From: Jiangella muralis
GTDB lineage: Bacteria > Actinomycetota > Actinomycetes > Jiangellales > Jiangellaceae
NCBI RefSeq assembly: GCF_001270745.1
Contig: NZ_KQ434752.1
Location: 227,125-291,124, forward strand
Direction of reading: 5' to 3'
DNA length: 64,000 nt
The notes under the pieces were generated by a model that made no database searches, was not told the DNA's origin, and worked only from the letters and a program-made list of their open reading frames with translations. Shown piece after piece: positions 27,698-36,753 of this stretch (positions are counted from its first letter, which is position 1; every line of letters begins with the position of its first letter). Both the position numbers and the translations under genes were made by a program.

Positions 27698-28810
27698 TCA
27701 GGCCTCTCCGACCAGCAGCGGCACCATCAACTCGTCGTCGCTGAGCGCGCCGTGCAGCCCGCGCAGCCGGGTCTCGACGGGGAACACGCTGCGCCGCTCG
27801 ACCGCGCAGTCGCCGTGCACGCTGGCGACGACGTCGCCGATGCGCTCGGCCACCCGCGCCTCCACCGCGCCGAACCAGCCGGCCGCGACGGCCTCGGCAC
27901 GGGTCAGCACCGCGGCGCGGTCGCTCAGCACCGACCGCCACGCGGCGGCGATGTCGTCCGCCGCCGCGCCGGGCACGCCGTACACGTGCCGGAACCGCGC
28001 CTCCCCCGCCACCAGCGCCACGCCCTCGCGCAGCGCGGGCACGTCGTCGACGTCGATGCGGCGGTCCGGCTCGACGTCGACCATGCCGTGGTCGGCGGTG
28101 ACGACGAGGACGGTGCCGGGCGGCAGCTCGTCGTAGAGCTGCTCGGCGAAGCGGTCGACCATGGCCAGCTGGTAGCGCCACGCGGCGGAGCGCCAGCCGT
28201 GCTGGTGGCCGGTGTAGTCGAGGTCGCCGTCGTAGACGTACACCAGCGACGGCGCGGCGCCGGACGACCCCTCGACGGCGGCCGCGACCCGCTGGCCGTA
28301 GGTGTTGGCGGAGCGGAACGGGCCGCCCATGGCCGCGCGGGTCAGCCCGGTGTCGCGGAAGCTGCTCTGCCCGATGACGGTCGTCGCCACCCCGGCCCGC
28401 GCGGCGCGGTCGAACAGCGACGGGTACGGCTGGTACGTCAGCGGGTCCAGCGGCGGGTCCCACTTGAGCGCGTTGAAGATGCCGTCGCCGCCCGGCACCC
28501 GCGACGTGTAGCCGACGATGCCGTGCTTGCCCGGCGGCAGCCCGGTGCCGAGGCTGGCCAGGCTGGTGGCCGTGGTGGTGGGCGTGCCGGCGGTGATGGA
28601 CCGGCCGGTCATCGACGTCAGGAACGGCGCCTGCACCGGGTGCGCGCGCAGCAGGTTCCAGCCGAGCGCGTCGACCAGCAGGACGCAGTAGCGCCGGGCC
28701 GGCGCCAGCCCCAGCACGTCGACCTCACCGGCGACGCCCAGGGCGGCCAGCACGGATGGCAGGAGGTCGGCGAGGGCGTCCTCGCCGTAACGCGGCAGCG
28801 GCACCGTCAC
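27698..28810 (-). CDS. alkaline phosphatase superfamily protein (type I phosphodiesterase/nucleotide pyrophosphatase)
   Basis: 370 residues. Motifs of the metal-dependent family are visible: YCVLLVDALGWNLL (first metal Asp), TPTTTATSLASLGTGLPPGK (nucleophile Thr region), YVYDGDLDYTGHQHG and TADHGMVDVEPD (metal DHG). No signal peptide, so it is probably cytosolic. The substrate is unknown. The GTG start overlaps the DUF5998 stop by 4 bp (GTGA), and tdk follows, so three genes form an operon. Confidence 0.9.
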   Translation of the reverse strand: MTVPLPRYGEDALADLLPSVLAALGVAGEVDVLGLAPARRYCVLLVDALGWNLLRAHPVQAPFLTSMTGRSITAGTPTTTATSLASLGTGLPPGKHGIVGYTSRVPGGDGIFNALKWDPPLDPLTYQPYPSLFDRAARAGVATTVIGQSSFRDTGLTRAAMGGPFRSANTYGQRVAAAVEGSSGAAPSLVYVYDGDLDYTGHQHGWRSAAWRYQLAMVDRFAEQLYDELPPGTVLVVTADHGMVDVEPDRRIDVDDVPALREGVALVAGEARFRHVYGVPGAAADDIAAAWRSVLSDRAAVLTRAEAVAAGWFGAVEARVAERIGDVVASVHGDCAVERRSVFPVETRLRGLHGALSDDELMVPLLVGEA

Positions 28811-29388
28811 CGCACGCTGATGGTGGCGGCGGACAGCGCGCGGGCGAACGTCAGCAGGTCGCGCACGCGGCTGACGCCGTCGCCGGCCTCGCTGACCCGC
28901 AGCGTGAAGTCGTCGGACGTCAGCGCGCCGGTGTAGCCGTGGTCGGCCTCGCACTCGGGGTCGCCGCAGGTGGCCGGCTCGAGGTCGATGCGGCTCATGG
29001 CGCCCCACCCGACCGTCAGCACGACGTCGAGCGCCGGCGTGCCGGTGCGATACGCCGCCGGCGACGTGACGGTACGGCTGACCACGACCGAGGTGACGCG
29101 GTCGAGCGGCACCGCCTCGGTGGACGTGGTGGCGTACGGCACGTCGTGGGTGTCGTCGGACGGGTACTCGTCGGTGTGCCCGACGATCAGCCTCGTCGGG
29201 GTGAGCACCAGCACACTGACGTGCCGGCGCAGCTCGTCGCGGTCGAAGTGCGGCTCGTGGTGCACGACGTACGAGTTCACCGCCTCGCCGGCCAGCGAGG
29301 TCTCGAGCATGTCCGCGACGAGATCGGGGTAATAGCCGGCCTCCTGAATGGCCAGGCGAAGACCCTCACGCGTCCCTGTATCCGCCAT
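28807..29388 (-). CDS. DUF5998 family protein
   Basis: 193 residues of the actinobacterial DUF5998 family (LRLAIQEAGYYPDLVADMLE, VVHHEPHFDRDELRRHVSVL, LTPTRLIVGHTDEY, ATCGDPECEADHGYTG). Two Cys in CGDPEC could bind metal. Function unknown. GGAGGA lies directly before the ATG. First gene of the DUF5998-phosphodiesterase-tdk operon. Confidence 0.92.
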   Translation of the reverse strand: MADTGTREGLRLAIQEAGYYPDLVADMLETSLAGEAVNSYVVHHEPHFDRDELRRHVSVLVLTPTRLIVGHTDEYPSDDTHDVPYATTSTEAVPLDRVTSVVVSRTVTSPAAYRTGTPALDVVLTVGWGAMSRIDLEPATCGDPECEADHGYTGALTSDDFTLRVSEAGDGVSRVRDLLTFARALSAATISVR

Positions 29389-29421
29389 TCCTCCATCCTC
29401 GCACGCTCGTGGCCGCCGCCG

Positions 29422-32070
29422 TCACGGGAGCCGCCGGGTGTACCAGTCCTGTCGCCCGGCCGGGGCGGCGACCCGGGCGGAGCCGTTGACGACCGTCAGG
29501 CCGGACTCGCCGGCGAGCACCGGGTCCAGCTCCACGGAGCCGACCTCCGGCACCTCGTCGACCAGCCGCGACATGCGGTGCACGAGGTCCTCGACCGCAC
29601 CCAGGTCGGCCATGATGCCGCCGTGGTAGCCCATCAGCAAGGCGGCCGCCTTCACCTCCCGCACCATCTCGGCCGCGTCGCGGTCGGTGAGCGGCGGGAT
29701 GCGGTACGACCGGTCCCCCAGCAGCTCCGACGCCACGCCGGACAGCCCGAACGACACCACCGGGCCGAACAGGGGGTCCTCCCAGGCCCGGATCGACACC
29801 GGCACGCCGCCCGGCGCCATCGGCTGCACGACGAACCCGGCCTCAGCCGGGTCGAGCAGCGTCTGCGCCATGGTCGCCCAGGCGTCGCGCATCTCGTCCG
29901 CGGTGTCGATGTTGCGCCAGACGGCGGCGAGGTCGGGCCGGTGCCGCAGCCGCGGCGACATCGCCTTCAGCACCACCTCGCCGCCCAGCTCGTCCAGGGC
30001 GGCCAGCGCGGCGTCCAGCGTCGGCGCCTCGACCATCGGCAGCAGGTCGACGCCGTAGGCGGCGAGCAGCTCGCGCAGCCGCTCCGGAGCGAGGTCGGCG
30101 CCGGTCCGCGGGTCGGTGCCGGGCGCGCTCAGCGCGCCTCGGGCCAACTTGCGGGCCGACGCGGCGTCGCAGCCGTCCAGCCGCGGCACCTTGCCGTGAC
30201 TGCGCCGCCGCCACTCGGCGTACGCGGTGGCATGGCCGAGCGCGCGGGCCGCCTCCTCCGGCGACGGGTACGACGGCACCCCGGCCGGGCCACGGACGCC
30301 GCGCTGGCCCTGGAACGTCGTCACGACCGGCTTCCCGGCCGACGCGGCCACCTCGGCCAGCGCCGCGGCGACGTCCGCGCCGCCGGGCCCGTCGACGGCC
30401 GGTGCGTAGACGACGAGGACGGAGCTGACGGCGGGCTCGTCGACGAACGTGCGCAGCGCCTTGCGGTAGTCGTCGGCGGTCGCGCCGGCGCCGAAGCCGA
30501 CCGGGTCGCCGTAGACGTCCAGGCCGGCGCTGACGGCGGCGTCGGCGGCCAGCAGGCACAGCGCGCCGGAGTTGCCCATGACGGCGACCGTGCGGCCGGT
30601 GGGCAGCGGCTGGAACGCCAGCACCTGCGCGACGTCGAACAGCTCCGGGATGGTGTCGACGAGGATCACGCCGGACTGCCGGAACATCGCGTCCAGCGCG
30701 TCGGCCGGCGCCTCGATCGGCCGGACGGTGTGCCCGAGCGGCACGCCCTGGGTGGACCGTCCGCTCTTGACCGCCACCACCGGCTTGACCTCGGCGACCG
30801 CGCGGGACAGCCGGGAGAACTTGCGCGGGTTGCCCAGCGACTCGAGGTACAGCAGCACCACCTCGGTGGCGGGGTCGTCACGCCAGTACTGCAGCAGGTC
30901 GTTGCCGGACACGTCGGCACGGTTGCCGGCCGACACGAACGTCGACACGCCCAGGCCGCGGGCGGCGCCGTCGGCGAGGATCGCGCTGCCCAGCGCGCCG
31001 GACTGGGCGAACAACCCGACCCGTCCGGCCGGCGGCAGCGTGGTGGCCAGCGACGCGTTCAGCGAGAACGCGGGGTCGGTGTTGACGATGCCCAGGCAGT
31101 TCGGCCCGACGATGCGCATGCCGTGCGCCCGCGCCAGCCGGACCAGCTCGGCCTGCCGCGACCGGCCCACCGGCTCACCCGTCTCGGCGAACCCGGACGA
31201 CACGACGACCAGCCCGCGCACGCCCTTCGCGGCGCAGTCGAGGACCACGTCGGCGACGGCGTCGGCGGGTACGGCGACCAGCGCGAGGTCGACCTCGCCG
31301 GGGACGTCGCGAACGCTCTTGTAGGCCGGCAGCCCGGTGATCGCCGTCGCCTCGCGGTTGACCGCGTAGACCGGCCCGGTGAAGCCGCCCAGCACGAGAT
31401 TGCGGACCAGCGTCTGGCCGATCTTCTCGCGCCAGCGACTGGCGCCGATGACCGCGACCGACCGCGGCGTCAGCAGCCGCTCGATCGAGCGCGCTTCGGC
31501 CCGGTGCTCACGCGCCGCCATGACCTCCAGCGAGCTGCCCGTCGGGGCGATCTCGAACTCCACGTGGACGACGCCGTCCTCGTAGCTGTTGTCGACGGTG
31601 TAACCGGCGTCGGCGAAGACGGTGATCATCTTGTGGTTCGCCGGCAGGATGTCGGCGACGAACCGGCGCACGCCGCGCTCGCGGGCCGCCTGCGCCAGGT
31701 GCTCCAGCAGCACGCTGCCCACCCCGCGGCCCTGGTGCCCGTCCTCGACCAGGAACGACACCTCGGCGTCGGTGGCGTCGAGCCGCTCGTACCGGCCGAC
31801 GCCGATCATGGCGTCGCCGATCAGCAGGATCAGCGCCACCCGGTCGCGGTGGTCGACGTTGGTGAACCGCTCGACGTCGCGGCCGGACAGCGTCGGGTAG
31901 GGGGCGAAGAAGCGGTAGTACTTGGAGCGGTCGCTGACGCGCGCGTAGAACTCGACCAGCCGCTCGGCGTCGGCGGGCACGATGGGCCGCAGGTGCGCCG
32001 TCGCGCCGTCGGACAGCACGACGTCGGCCTCCCAGTGCGCGGGATAGACCGCCGCTTCGTCCACGGTCAC
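29422..32070 (-). CDS. GNAT acetyltransferase fused to NDP-forming acyl-CoA synthetase
   Basis: 882 residues. Residues ~15-180 form a GNAT domain (LRPIVPADAERLVEFYARVS, EDGHQGRGVGSVLLEHLAQA). Then a CoA-binding Rossmann domain (SVAVIGASRWREKIG), a ligase-CoA domain with the conserved His in SGRSTQGVPLGHT, and a C-terminal ATP-grasp domain (GEVVLKAMSPRLRHR, VVQPMAPGGVPVSI). Family members of this shape act as protein lysine acetyltransferases (Pat/AcP type) or acyl-CoA ligases. The GNAT-first order is the actinobacterial form. Which activity survives cannot be told. GTG 32070; a second GTG is two codons on. Confidence 0.92.
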   Translation of the reverse strand: MTVDEAAVYPAHWEADVVLSDGATAHLRPIVPADAERLVEFYARVSDRSKYYRFFAPYPTLSGRDVERFTNVDHRDRVALILLIGDAMIGVGRYERLDATDAEVSFLVEDGHQGRGVGSVLLEHLAQAARERGVRRFVADILPANHKMITVFADAGYTVDNSYEDGVVHVEFEIAPTGSSLEVMAAREHRAEARSIERLLTPRSVAVIGASRWREKIGQTLVRNLVLGGFTGPVYAVNREATAITGLPAYKSVRDVPGEVDLALVAVPADAVADVVLDCAAKGVRGLVVVSSGFAETGEPVGRSRQAELVRLARAHGMRIVGPNCLGIVNTDPAFSLNASLATTLPPAGRVGLFAQSGALGSAILADGAARGLGVSTFVSAGNRADVSGNDLLQYWRDDPATEVVLLYLESLGNPRKFSRLSRAVAEVKPVVAVKSGRSTQGVPLGHTVRPIEAPADALDAMFRQSGVILVDTIPELFDVAQVLAFQPLPTGRTVAVMGNSGALCLLAADAAVSAGLDVYGDPVGFGAGATADDYRKALRTFVDEPAVSSVLVVYAPAVDGPGGADVAAALAEVAASAGKPVVTTFQGQRGVRGPAGVPSYPSPEEAARALGHATAYAEWRRRSHGKVPRLDGCDAASARKLARGALSAPGTDPRTGADLAPERLRELLAAYGVDLLPMVEAPTLDAALAALDELGGEVVLKAMSPRLRHRPDLAAVWRNIDTADEMRDAWATMAQTLLDPAEAGFVVQPMAPGGVPVSIRAWEDPLFGPVVSFGLSGVASELLGDRSYRIPPLTDRDAAEMVREVKAAALLMGYHGGIMADLGAVEDLVHRMSRLVDEVPEVGSVELDPVLAGESGLTVVNGSARVAAPAGRQDWYTRRLP

Positions 32071-32133
32071 CCAGGCTAGCCGCCGGGACGGCCGGAACCC
32101 GGCACATTCCGGACGCCGATAGGGTCCAGTGCC

Positions 32134-33051
32134 ATGCGCTTCGGACTGGTCGGCACCGGACACTGGGCCCGGGTGGCCCACGCACCCGCGCTCACGGCGA
32201 CGGCGGACGTCACGTTCGCCGGCGTCTGGGGCCGCGACCCGGCCCGCACGGCCGCCTTGGCGGACGAGTTCGGCGTGCGGGCGTACGGCTCCTTCGACGA
32301 GTTGCTGTCCGACGTCGACGCCGTCGAGTTCTCCGTCCCGCCGGACGTCCAGGCCGAGTACGCCACGGCCGCCGCCACCGCCGGCAAGCACCTGCTGCTG
32401 GAGAAGCCGATCGCGCACGACGCCGGCGCCGGCCGCGCCCTGACCGACGCCGCGGCGGCGTCCGGCGTGGCCAGCGCCGTGTTCTTCACCCAGCTGTACC
32501 GGCCCGAGGTGCGCGACTGGCTGGCGTCCTGCCGGGCCGCCGCAGCCGAGCACCCGTGGGAGGGCGGGACGGCGCTGACGCTGGGCTCCGTGCAGCGCGA
32601 GCACGGCGTCTTCTCCACGCCGTGGCGGCTGGAGCGCGACGGCGGACTCTGGGACCTCGGGCCGCACGCGCTGTCGATCCTGCTGAACGTCCTGGAGCCG
32701 GTCGAGGCGGTCGCCGCGCACGAGGACCCGCTGGGCACCGTCCACCTCGTGCTGGGCCACCGCGGCGGCGCGTCCAGCACCGTCAGCGTGTCCCAGAACG
32801 TCCCCACGGCGGCCGGCCTCTCCTACGCGCGCGTGTGGGGCGGCGCCGGGCACGCCGTCCTCCCCGACCAGCCCACCACCGTCGTCGACGCGCTGAGCAC
32901 GGCCATCACCGAGCTGACGGCCGCCGCGCGGCCCGGCGCCGCGGCGCACCCGTACGGCCTGGCGTTCGGGGCGCGGGTACTCGACGTCCTGGTCCGCGCT
33001 CAGGGCCATTTGGACCGTGCGCGAGACGACGGACAAATGTCACCGCAATGA
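32134..33051 (+). CDS. Gfo/Idh/MocA family oxidoreductase
   Basis: 305 residues. Rossmann NAD(P) site MRFGLVGTGHWARVAHAPAL at the N-terminus, GKHLLLEKPIAHD (catalytic EKP Lys) near residue 90, and a C-terminal alpha/beta domain with GGLWDLGPHALSILL. It acts on sugars or related polyols; the substrate is unknown. TAGGGT eight bases before the ATG could be its -10. Divergent from the GNAT fusion. Confidence 0.92.
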   Translation: MRFGLVGTGHWARVAHAPALTATADVTFAGVWGRDPARTAALADEFGVRAYGSFDELLSDVDAVEFSVPPDVQAEYATAAATAGKHLLLEKPIAHDAGAGRALTDAAAASGVASAVFFTQLYRPEVRDWLASCRAAAAEHPWEGGTALTLGSVQREHGVFSTPWRLERDGGLWDLGPHALSILLNVLEPVEAVAAHEDPLGTVHLVLGHRGGASSTVSVSQNVPTAAGLSYARVWGGAGHAVLPDQPTTVVDALSTAITELTAAARPGAAAHPYGLAFGARVLDVLVRAQGHLDRARDDGQMSPQ

Positions 33052-33284
33052 ACGCCGCCGGCATGACCCGATTCCCTCGTGTCGGCGAGACGAACTCGTG
33101 TCGACAAGTGCCCCGAAATACGGGCCAAACCTTGACATGATCGTCATTTCCCGGAAAGAGTGCACGTCGTACCAAGTCTCCGGCAGGAGTAGGGGGTATC
33201 TGTCGCTTCGGCTCGGTCTCTACAACTGAATCCTTGCGCACAGAGCCTCCGGATCATCCGCAGCATCCGCAGAGAGGAGCGCAC

Positions 33285-34241
33285 ATGCGCTACCGCAAGA
33301 TCGCCCTGGCGGCGGCAGCCGCCGGTCTCATGGCCGTCGGCTTCGCCGCGCCGTCCCAGGCCGCGCTGACCACGTTCTGTGACGGGGTCGCAGCCGACGT
33401 CACCGTTCCCGGTGACCTCGTCGTGGCCGCCGGCAAGTCGTGCGAACTGACCAACGTCGTCATCAACGGCAACGTGACCGTTCGTGCCGACGCGAACCTG
33501 CTGCTCGACGGCGCGACCGTCAACGGCAACGTCCGCGTCCTGGCGAACGGCTTCGCTGACGTCGTCGGCACCTCGGTCAGTGGCAGCACCGTCCTGACCG
33601 CGGCGTACGGCGCGTACACCGAGAACAGCACGCTCGGCAACAACGTCACCGCCACCGACTCCGGGTTCTTCTACTCGGTCGGCTCGGACCACGCCCGCAG
33701 CGTCACCTCCACGAACGGTGAGACCTTCATCGAGAGTGGCTGGGTCACCCGGAACCTCGCGACCACCGGTGACACCCTGACCGACGTGTACGACACCGTC
33801 ATCGAGGGCACCTACTCGGTGACCGGTGCCGAGCAGGGCGGCGTCCTCTGCCTGTCGGAGATCGACGGCGACGCCTCGTTCAGCGGCAGCGGCGAGATCC
33901 TCCAGATCGGTGCGTCGGCCCCGCTGACCGGCTGCGGCTACAACGCGTTCGGCGGCGACCTCAGCATCACCGACAACAGCGCCGACGTGTACGTGTCCGA
34001 CAACGTGGTCCGCGGCGACTTCAACGTCTCGGGCAACACGGGCACCGTCGTCGCCGAGAACAACCGCGTCCGCGGCGAGGACAACTCCGGCGCGGCGGCT
34101 GCCGCGGCGAGCCGTTCCCGCACGGCGGCCGTTCCGTCCGACGTGGCGGCGGACCGCAAGGCGCAGGCCAAGGCCGACGCCGAGGCGCGTTCCACGGTCG
34201 CGTCCGACGCGGCCGAGGCGGCCGGCCCCGCGTTCAGCTGA
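33285..34241 (+). CDS. secreted repetitive beta-helix-like protein
   Basis: 318 residues. Signal peptide [20 protein letters not shown], cleavage likely after PSQA (residue 26). The mature protein has four Cys and a series of short beta strands of the type [45 protein letters not shown] and [18 protein letters not shown], with Asn/Gly/Val turns. A parallel beta-helix (bactofilin- or pectate-lyase-like) is plausible. The last ~50 residues are Ala/Arg-rich and may be disordered. No LPXTG or membrane anchor. AGAGAGGAG lies just before the ATG. Upstream spacer of 233 bp has a TTGACA (33132) but no convincing -10. Function unknown. Confidence 0.75.
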   Translation: MRYRKIALAAAAAGLMAVGFAAPSQAALTTFCDGVAADVTVPGDLVVAAGKSCELTNVVINGNVTVRADANLLLDGATVNGNVRVLANGFADVVGTSVSGSTVLTAAYGAYTENSTLGNNVTATDSGFFYSVGSDHARSVTSTNGETFIESGWVTRNLATTGDTLTDVYDTVIEGTYSVTGAEQGGVLCLSEIDGDASFSGSGEILQIGASAPLTGCGYNAFGGDLSITDNSADVYVSDNVVRGDFNVSGNTGTVVAENNRVRGEDNSGAAAAAASRSRTAAVPSDVAADRKAQAKADAEARSTVASDAAEAAGPAFS

Positions 34242-34270
34242 ACTCGGGCCAGCCGTAACTGACACACCGG

Positions 34271-34304
34271 CGGCGGGCGGTCTCCTTCGGGAGGTCGCCC
34301 GCCG
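34271..34304 (+). terminator. strong hairpin terminator after secreted-protein gene
   Basis: Stem CGGCGGGCG (34271-34279) pairs with CGCCCGCCG (34296-34304), with an inner CTCC/GGAG stem and a TTCG tetraloop. It lies 29 bases after the stop at 34241. Confidence 0.85.
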
Positions 34305-34324
34305 TCGTCGTTCTGCCCGCCCAC

Positions 34325-34448
34325 CTGGCGCCGCCCCTCTCCGTCCGGCGCCGCCCCGCCCGCCCGCGCCCCTCGCTCCGCCCGGCGCCGCCCCGCCCGG
34401 CGCCGCCCGCCGCGCCCGCGCCCGCCCGCCCCTCTCTCCGTCCGGCGT
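34325..34448. repeat. C-rich low-complexity tract with internal repeats
   Basis: Plus strand is almost devoid of A and consists of iterated GGCGCCGCCCC and CCGCCCGC units, bracketed by CTCTCCGTCCGGCG at 34335 and 34434. No ORF of note. The complementary strand is rich in G runs. It lies between the terminator and the response-regulator promoter. Confidence 0.7.
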
Positions 34449-34497
34449 CTTCGTCAGAACGGCGGCCGGCGGCCGGCGATCGTCGTTGTTCCGCAGC

Positions 34498-34514
34498 TCT
34501 CAGGCGTTTCTCAC
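34498..34514 (+). promoter_or_regulatory. direct-repeat box upstream of response regulator gene
   Basis: TCTCAG at 34498 and TCTCAC at 34509 start exactly 11 bases apart, one helical turn. The same layout occurs before the HtrA-like protease gene (36715 and 36726). It resembles the direct-repeat MprA box described in mycobacteria, so autoregulation by the adjacent response regulator is likely. Confidence 0.6.
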
Positions 34515-34536
34515 GTCGGACGGGCAGACTGAGAGC

Positions 34537-35226
34537 ATGCGAGTACTTGTCGTCGACGACGATCCGGGCGTGCGCGAGTCGCTGCGCCGGTCGCTGGCGT
34601 TCAACGGCTACCAGATCGAACTCGCCGGCGACGGCGAGGAGGCGCTGCGCGCCATCAGCACCGATCCGCCCGACGCCGTCGTCCTCGACATCATGATGCC
34701 GCGCCTCGACGGCCTCGCGACCTGCCGCGCGCTCCGTGCCGCCGGCAACGACCTCCCGATCCTCATGCTCACCGCCCGCGACGAGGTCTCCGACCGCGTG
34801 TCCGGGCTCGACGCCGGCGCCGACGACTACCTGCCCAAGCCGTTCGCGCTCGAAGAGCTGCTGGCCCGGCTGCGCGCGCTGCTGCGCCGGGCCGCGCCCG
34901 CCACCGACCCGTCGAGCGGCCCGCAGCTGCGCATGGGCGACCTCGTCCTCGACCCCGGCACCCGCGACGTCACCCGCGGCGGCCGCGCCATCCGGCTCAC
35001 CCGCACCGAGTTCTCGCTGCTGGAGCTGCTGCTGCGGCATCCGCGGCAGGTGCTCACCCGCGACCGCATCCTCGAGGAGGTGTGGGGCTACGACTTCCCG
35101 ACCACGGCGAACTCGCTGGAGGTGTACGTCGGGTACCTGCGCCGCAAGACCGAGGAGCAGGGCGAGCCGCGGCTCATCCACACCGTCCGCGGTGTCGGCT
35201 ACGTCGCCCGGGAGGATCCGCCGTGA
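34537..35226 (+). CDS. mprA: OmpR-family response regulator (MprA-like)
   Basis: 229 residues. Receiver domain with acidic pocket VVDDDP, phospho-acceptor Asp51 in [12 protein letters not shown] and Lys in YLPKPF. A C-terminal winged helix ([52 protein letters not shown]) binds DNA. In mycobacteria MprA controls envelope-stress genes including pepD. The ATG at 34537 is preceded by CAGACT six bases away rather than by a ribosome site, so the transcript may be leaderless. The kinase gene overlaps its stop by 4 bp. Confidence 0.93.
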   Translation: MRVLVVDDDPGVRESLRRSLAFNGYQIELAGDGEEALRAISTDPPDAVVLDIMMPRLDGLATCRALRAAGNDLPILMLTARDEVSDRVSGLDAGADDYLPKPFALEELLARLRALLRRAAPATDPSSGPQLRMGDLVLDPGTRDVTRGGRAIRLTRTEFSLLELLLRHPRQVLTRDRILEEVWGYDFPTTANSLEVYVGYLRRKTEEQGEPRLIHTVRGVGYVAREDPP

Positions 35227-36713
35227 CCAGCGACGCCGCCCGCCGCGTCTGGTCGCCGTCGAACGCCGTCCCGCCTCCGCCGCCGCCCAAGCGCCCGTCC
35301 GCGCCGCCGGGTCCGCCCGGCGGGCCGCCGCCCGACGCGCAGCCCACCGGATTCGCGTCCCGGCTGTCGCTGCGCACCCGCGTCGGCGCGCTGGCCGCCC
35401 TCGGCGTCGGCCTCGCCGTCACGCTGACCGCGCTGGCGGCCTACCTCACGGTGTCGTCGCAGCTGCAGTCGAGCGTCGACGAGAACCTGCTCGCCCGCGC
35501 GCGCAGCGCCGTGTCGACCACGCTCGGCGACCCCAACCAGCTGGCCACCGTGCCCGGCGCGGCGATCGTGGCGACGGACGTCCGCATCGCCCTGCTGCAG
35601 GCGAATGGGACGGCCATCGTCGCACGCGGCACCGACACCTCACCGCCCATGGGCGACACCGAGGTCGAGGTCGCCCTGGCCGAGAGCCCGCAGAGCGTCC
35701 GCACCGCCGACCTGCGCGGCGACCGCTACCGCGTCGTCGCCGTGCCCGCCCAGCCCGGCTTCGCGCTGGTGCTCGCCCAGTCGACCGAGCAGACCGAGGA
35801 GGTGCTCGACCGCCTGCGGCTGGTGTCGTTCATCGCCGGCGGGGTCGGCATCGTGCTGGCCACGTGGGCCGGGCTGTCCATCGCGCGGGCCGGGCTGCGC
35901 CCCGTCCGCCAGCTCACCCAGGCCGCCGAGCACGTCGCCGCCACGGGACAGCTGGAGCCGATCGAGGTCACCGGCAGCGACGAGATCGCCCGCCTCGCGC
36001 ACGCCTTCAACGCCATGCTGGCGGCGCTGAGCGAGGCCCGGCTGCGTCAGTCTCGGCTGGTCGCCGACGCCGGGCACGAGCTGCGCACCCCGCTCACCAG
36101 CATGCGCACCAACCTCGACCTGCTGGCGCAGAGCGAGGCCAGCGGCGGGCTGGCCGCGGCCGACCGCACCCAGCTGATCGCCGACACCCGCGCCCAGGCC
36201 GTCGAGCTGTCCACCCTCGTCGGCGACCTCGTCGAGCTGTCCCGCGAGGACCCGCCGGCCGCGTCGCGCGAACAGGTCGACGTCGCCGACGTGGTCCGCG
36301 ACGCGCTCAGCCGGGTCCGCCGCCGCGCGCCGGGCGTCGTGTTCTCCGCCGACCTGCAGAGCTGGATCGTTCCCGGCGACGCCACCCAGCTCGGCCGCGC
36401 GGCCACCAACCTGCTCGACAACGCCGCCAAGTTCAGCCCGCCGCACGGCACCGTCACCGTCACCCTGCACGACGGCGTCCTCGACGTCTGCGACGAAGGA
36501 CCGGGCATCGCCGACGAGGACCTCCCCCGCGTCTTCGACCGCTTCTACCGGTCCTCGGCGGCGCGCGGGCTGCCCGGGTCCGGCCTGGGGCTGGCCATCG
36601 TCAAGGCGGCGGCCGAGCGGCACGGCGGCAGCGTCGAGGCCGGGCGGTCCCCGTCGGGCGGCGCGCGCCTGACGATGCGGCTGCCGGCCGCTTCTTCGGC
36701 TGCTCTTGACTGA
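35223..36713 (+). CDS. mprB: sensor histidine kinase (MprB-like)
   Basis: 496 residues. A Pro-rich cytosolic N-terminus precedes two membrane helices ([20 protein letters not shown] and [20 protein letters not shown]) that flank a ~120-residue extracytoplasmic sensor. Then HAMP ([20 protein letters not shown]), the phospho-acceptor His285 in [13 protein letters not shown], and the HATPase domain with Asn400 in [17 protein letters not shown] and [11 protein letters not shown] 35223 overlaps the regulator stop (GTGA). Together with the downstream HtrA-like gene it forms the MprA-MprB-PepD arrangement. Confidence 0.93.
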   Translation: MTSDAARRVWSPSNAVPPPPPPKRPSAPPGPPGGPPPDAQPTGFASRLSLRTRVGALAALGVGLAVTLTALAAYLTVSSQLQSSVDENLLARARSAVSTTLGDPNQLATVPGAAIVATDVRIALLQANGTAIVARGTDTSPPMGDTEVEVALAESPQSVRTADLRGDRYRVVAVPAQPGFALVLAQSTEQTEEVLDRLRLVSFIAGGVGIVLATWAGLSIARAGLRPVRQLTQAAEHVAATGQLEPIEVTGSDEIARLAHAFNAMLAALSEARLRQSRLVADAGHELRTPLTSMRTNLDLLAQSEASGGLAAADRTQLIADTRAQAVELSTLVGDLVELSREDPPAASREQVDVADVVRDALSRVRRRAPGVVFSADLQSWIVPGDATQLGRAATNLLDNAAKFSPPHGTVTVTLHDGVLDVCDEGPGIADEDLPRVFDRFYRSSAARGLPGSGLGLAIVKAAAERHGGSVEAGRSPSGGARLTMRLPAASSAALD

Positions 36714-36714
36714 C

Positions 36715-36731
36715 TCTCAGCCTGTTCTCAG
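36715..36731 (+). promoter_or_regulatory. direct-repeat box upstream of HtrA-like protease gene
   Basis: TCTCAG at 36715 and TCTCAG at 36726 start 11 bases apart, the same spacing and sequence as the box in front of the response-regulator gene. It lies 2 bases after the kinase stop and 22 bases before the protease ATG. Target of the adjacent regulator by inference. Confidence 0.6.
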
Positions 36732-36753
36732 AGATTCCGTGCACGGTGGAGAC

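Noticed and set aside
28756-32079. 1107-codon plus-strand open frame
   Set aside because: It mirrors the GNAT/acyl-CoA synthetase gene and shows only low-complexity Arg/His/Asp text.
29422-33036. Minus-strand frame extended to 1204 codons
   Set aside because: The extra N-terminal ~320 codons lie opposite the Gfo/Idh gene and have shadow composition. The GTG at 32070 opens the GNAT domain.
33120-33160. Promoter TTGACA at 33132 for the secreted protein
   Set aside because: No acceptable -10 hexamer at 16-18 bases; left as a possibility only.
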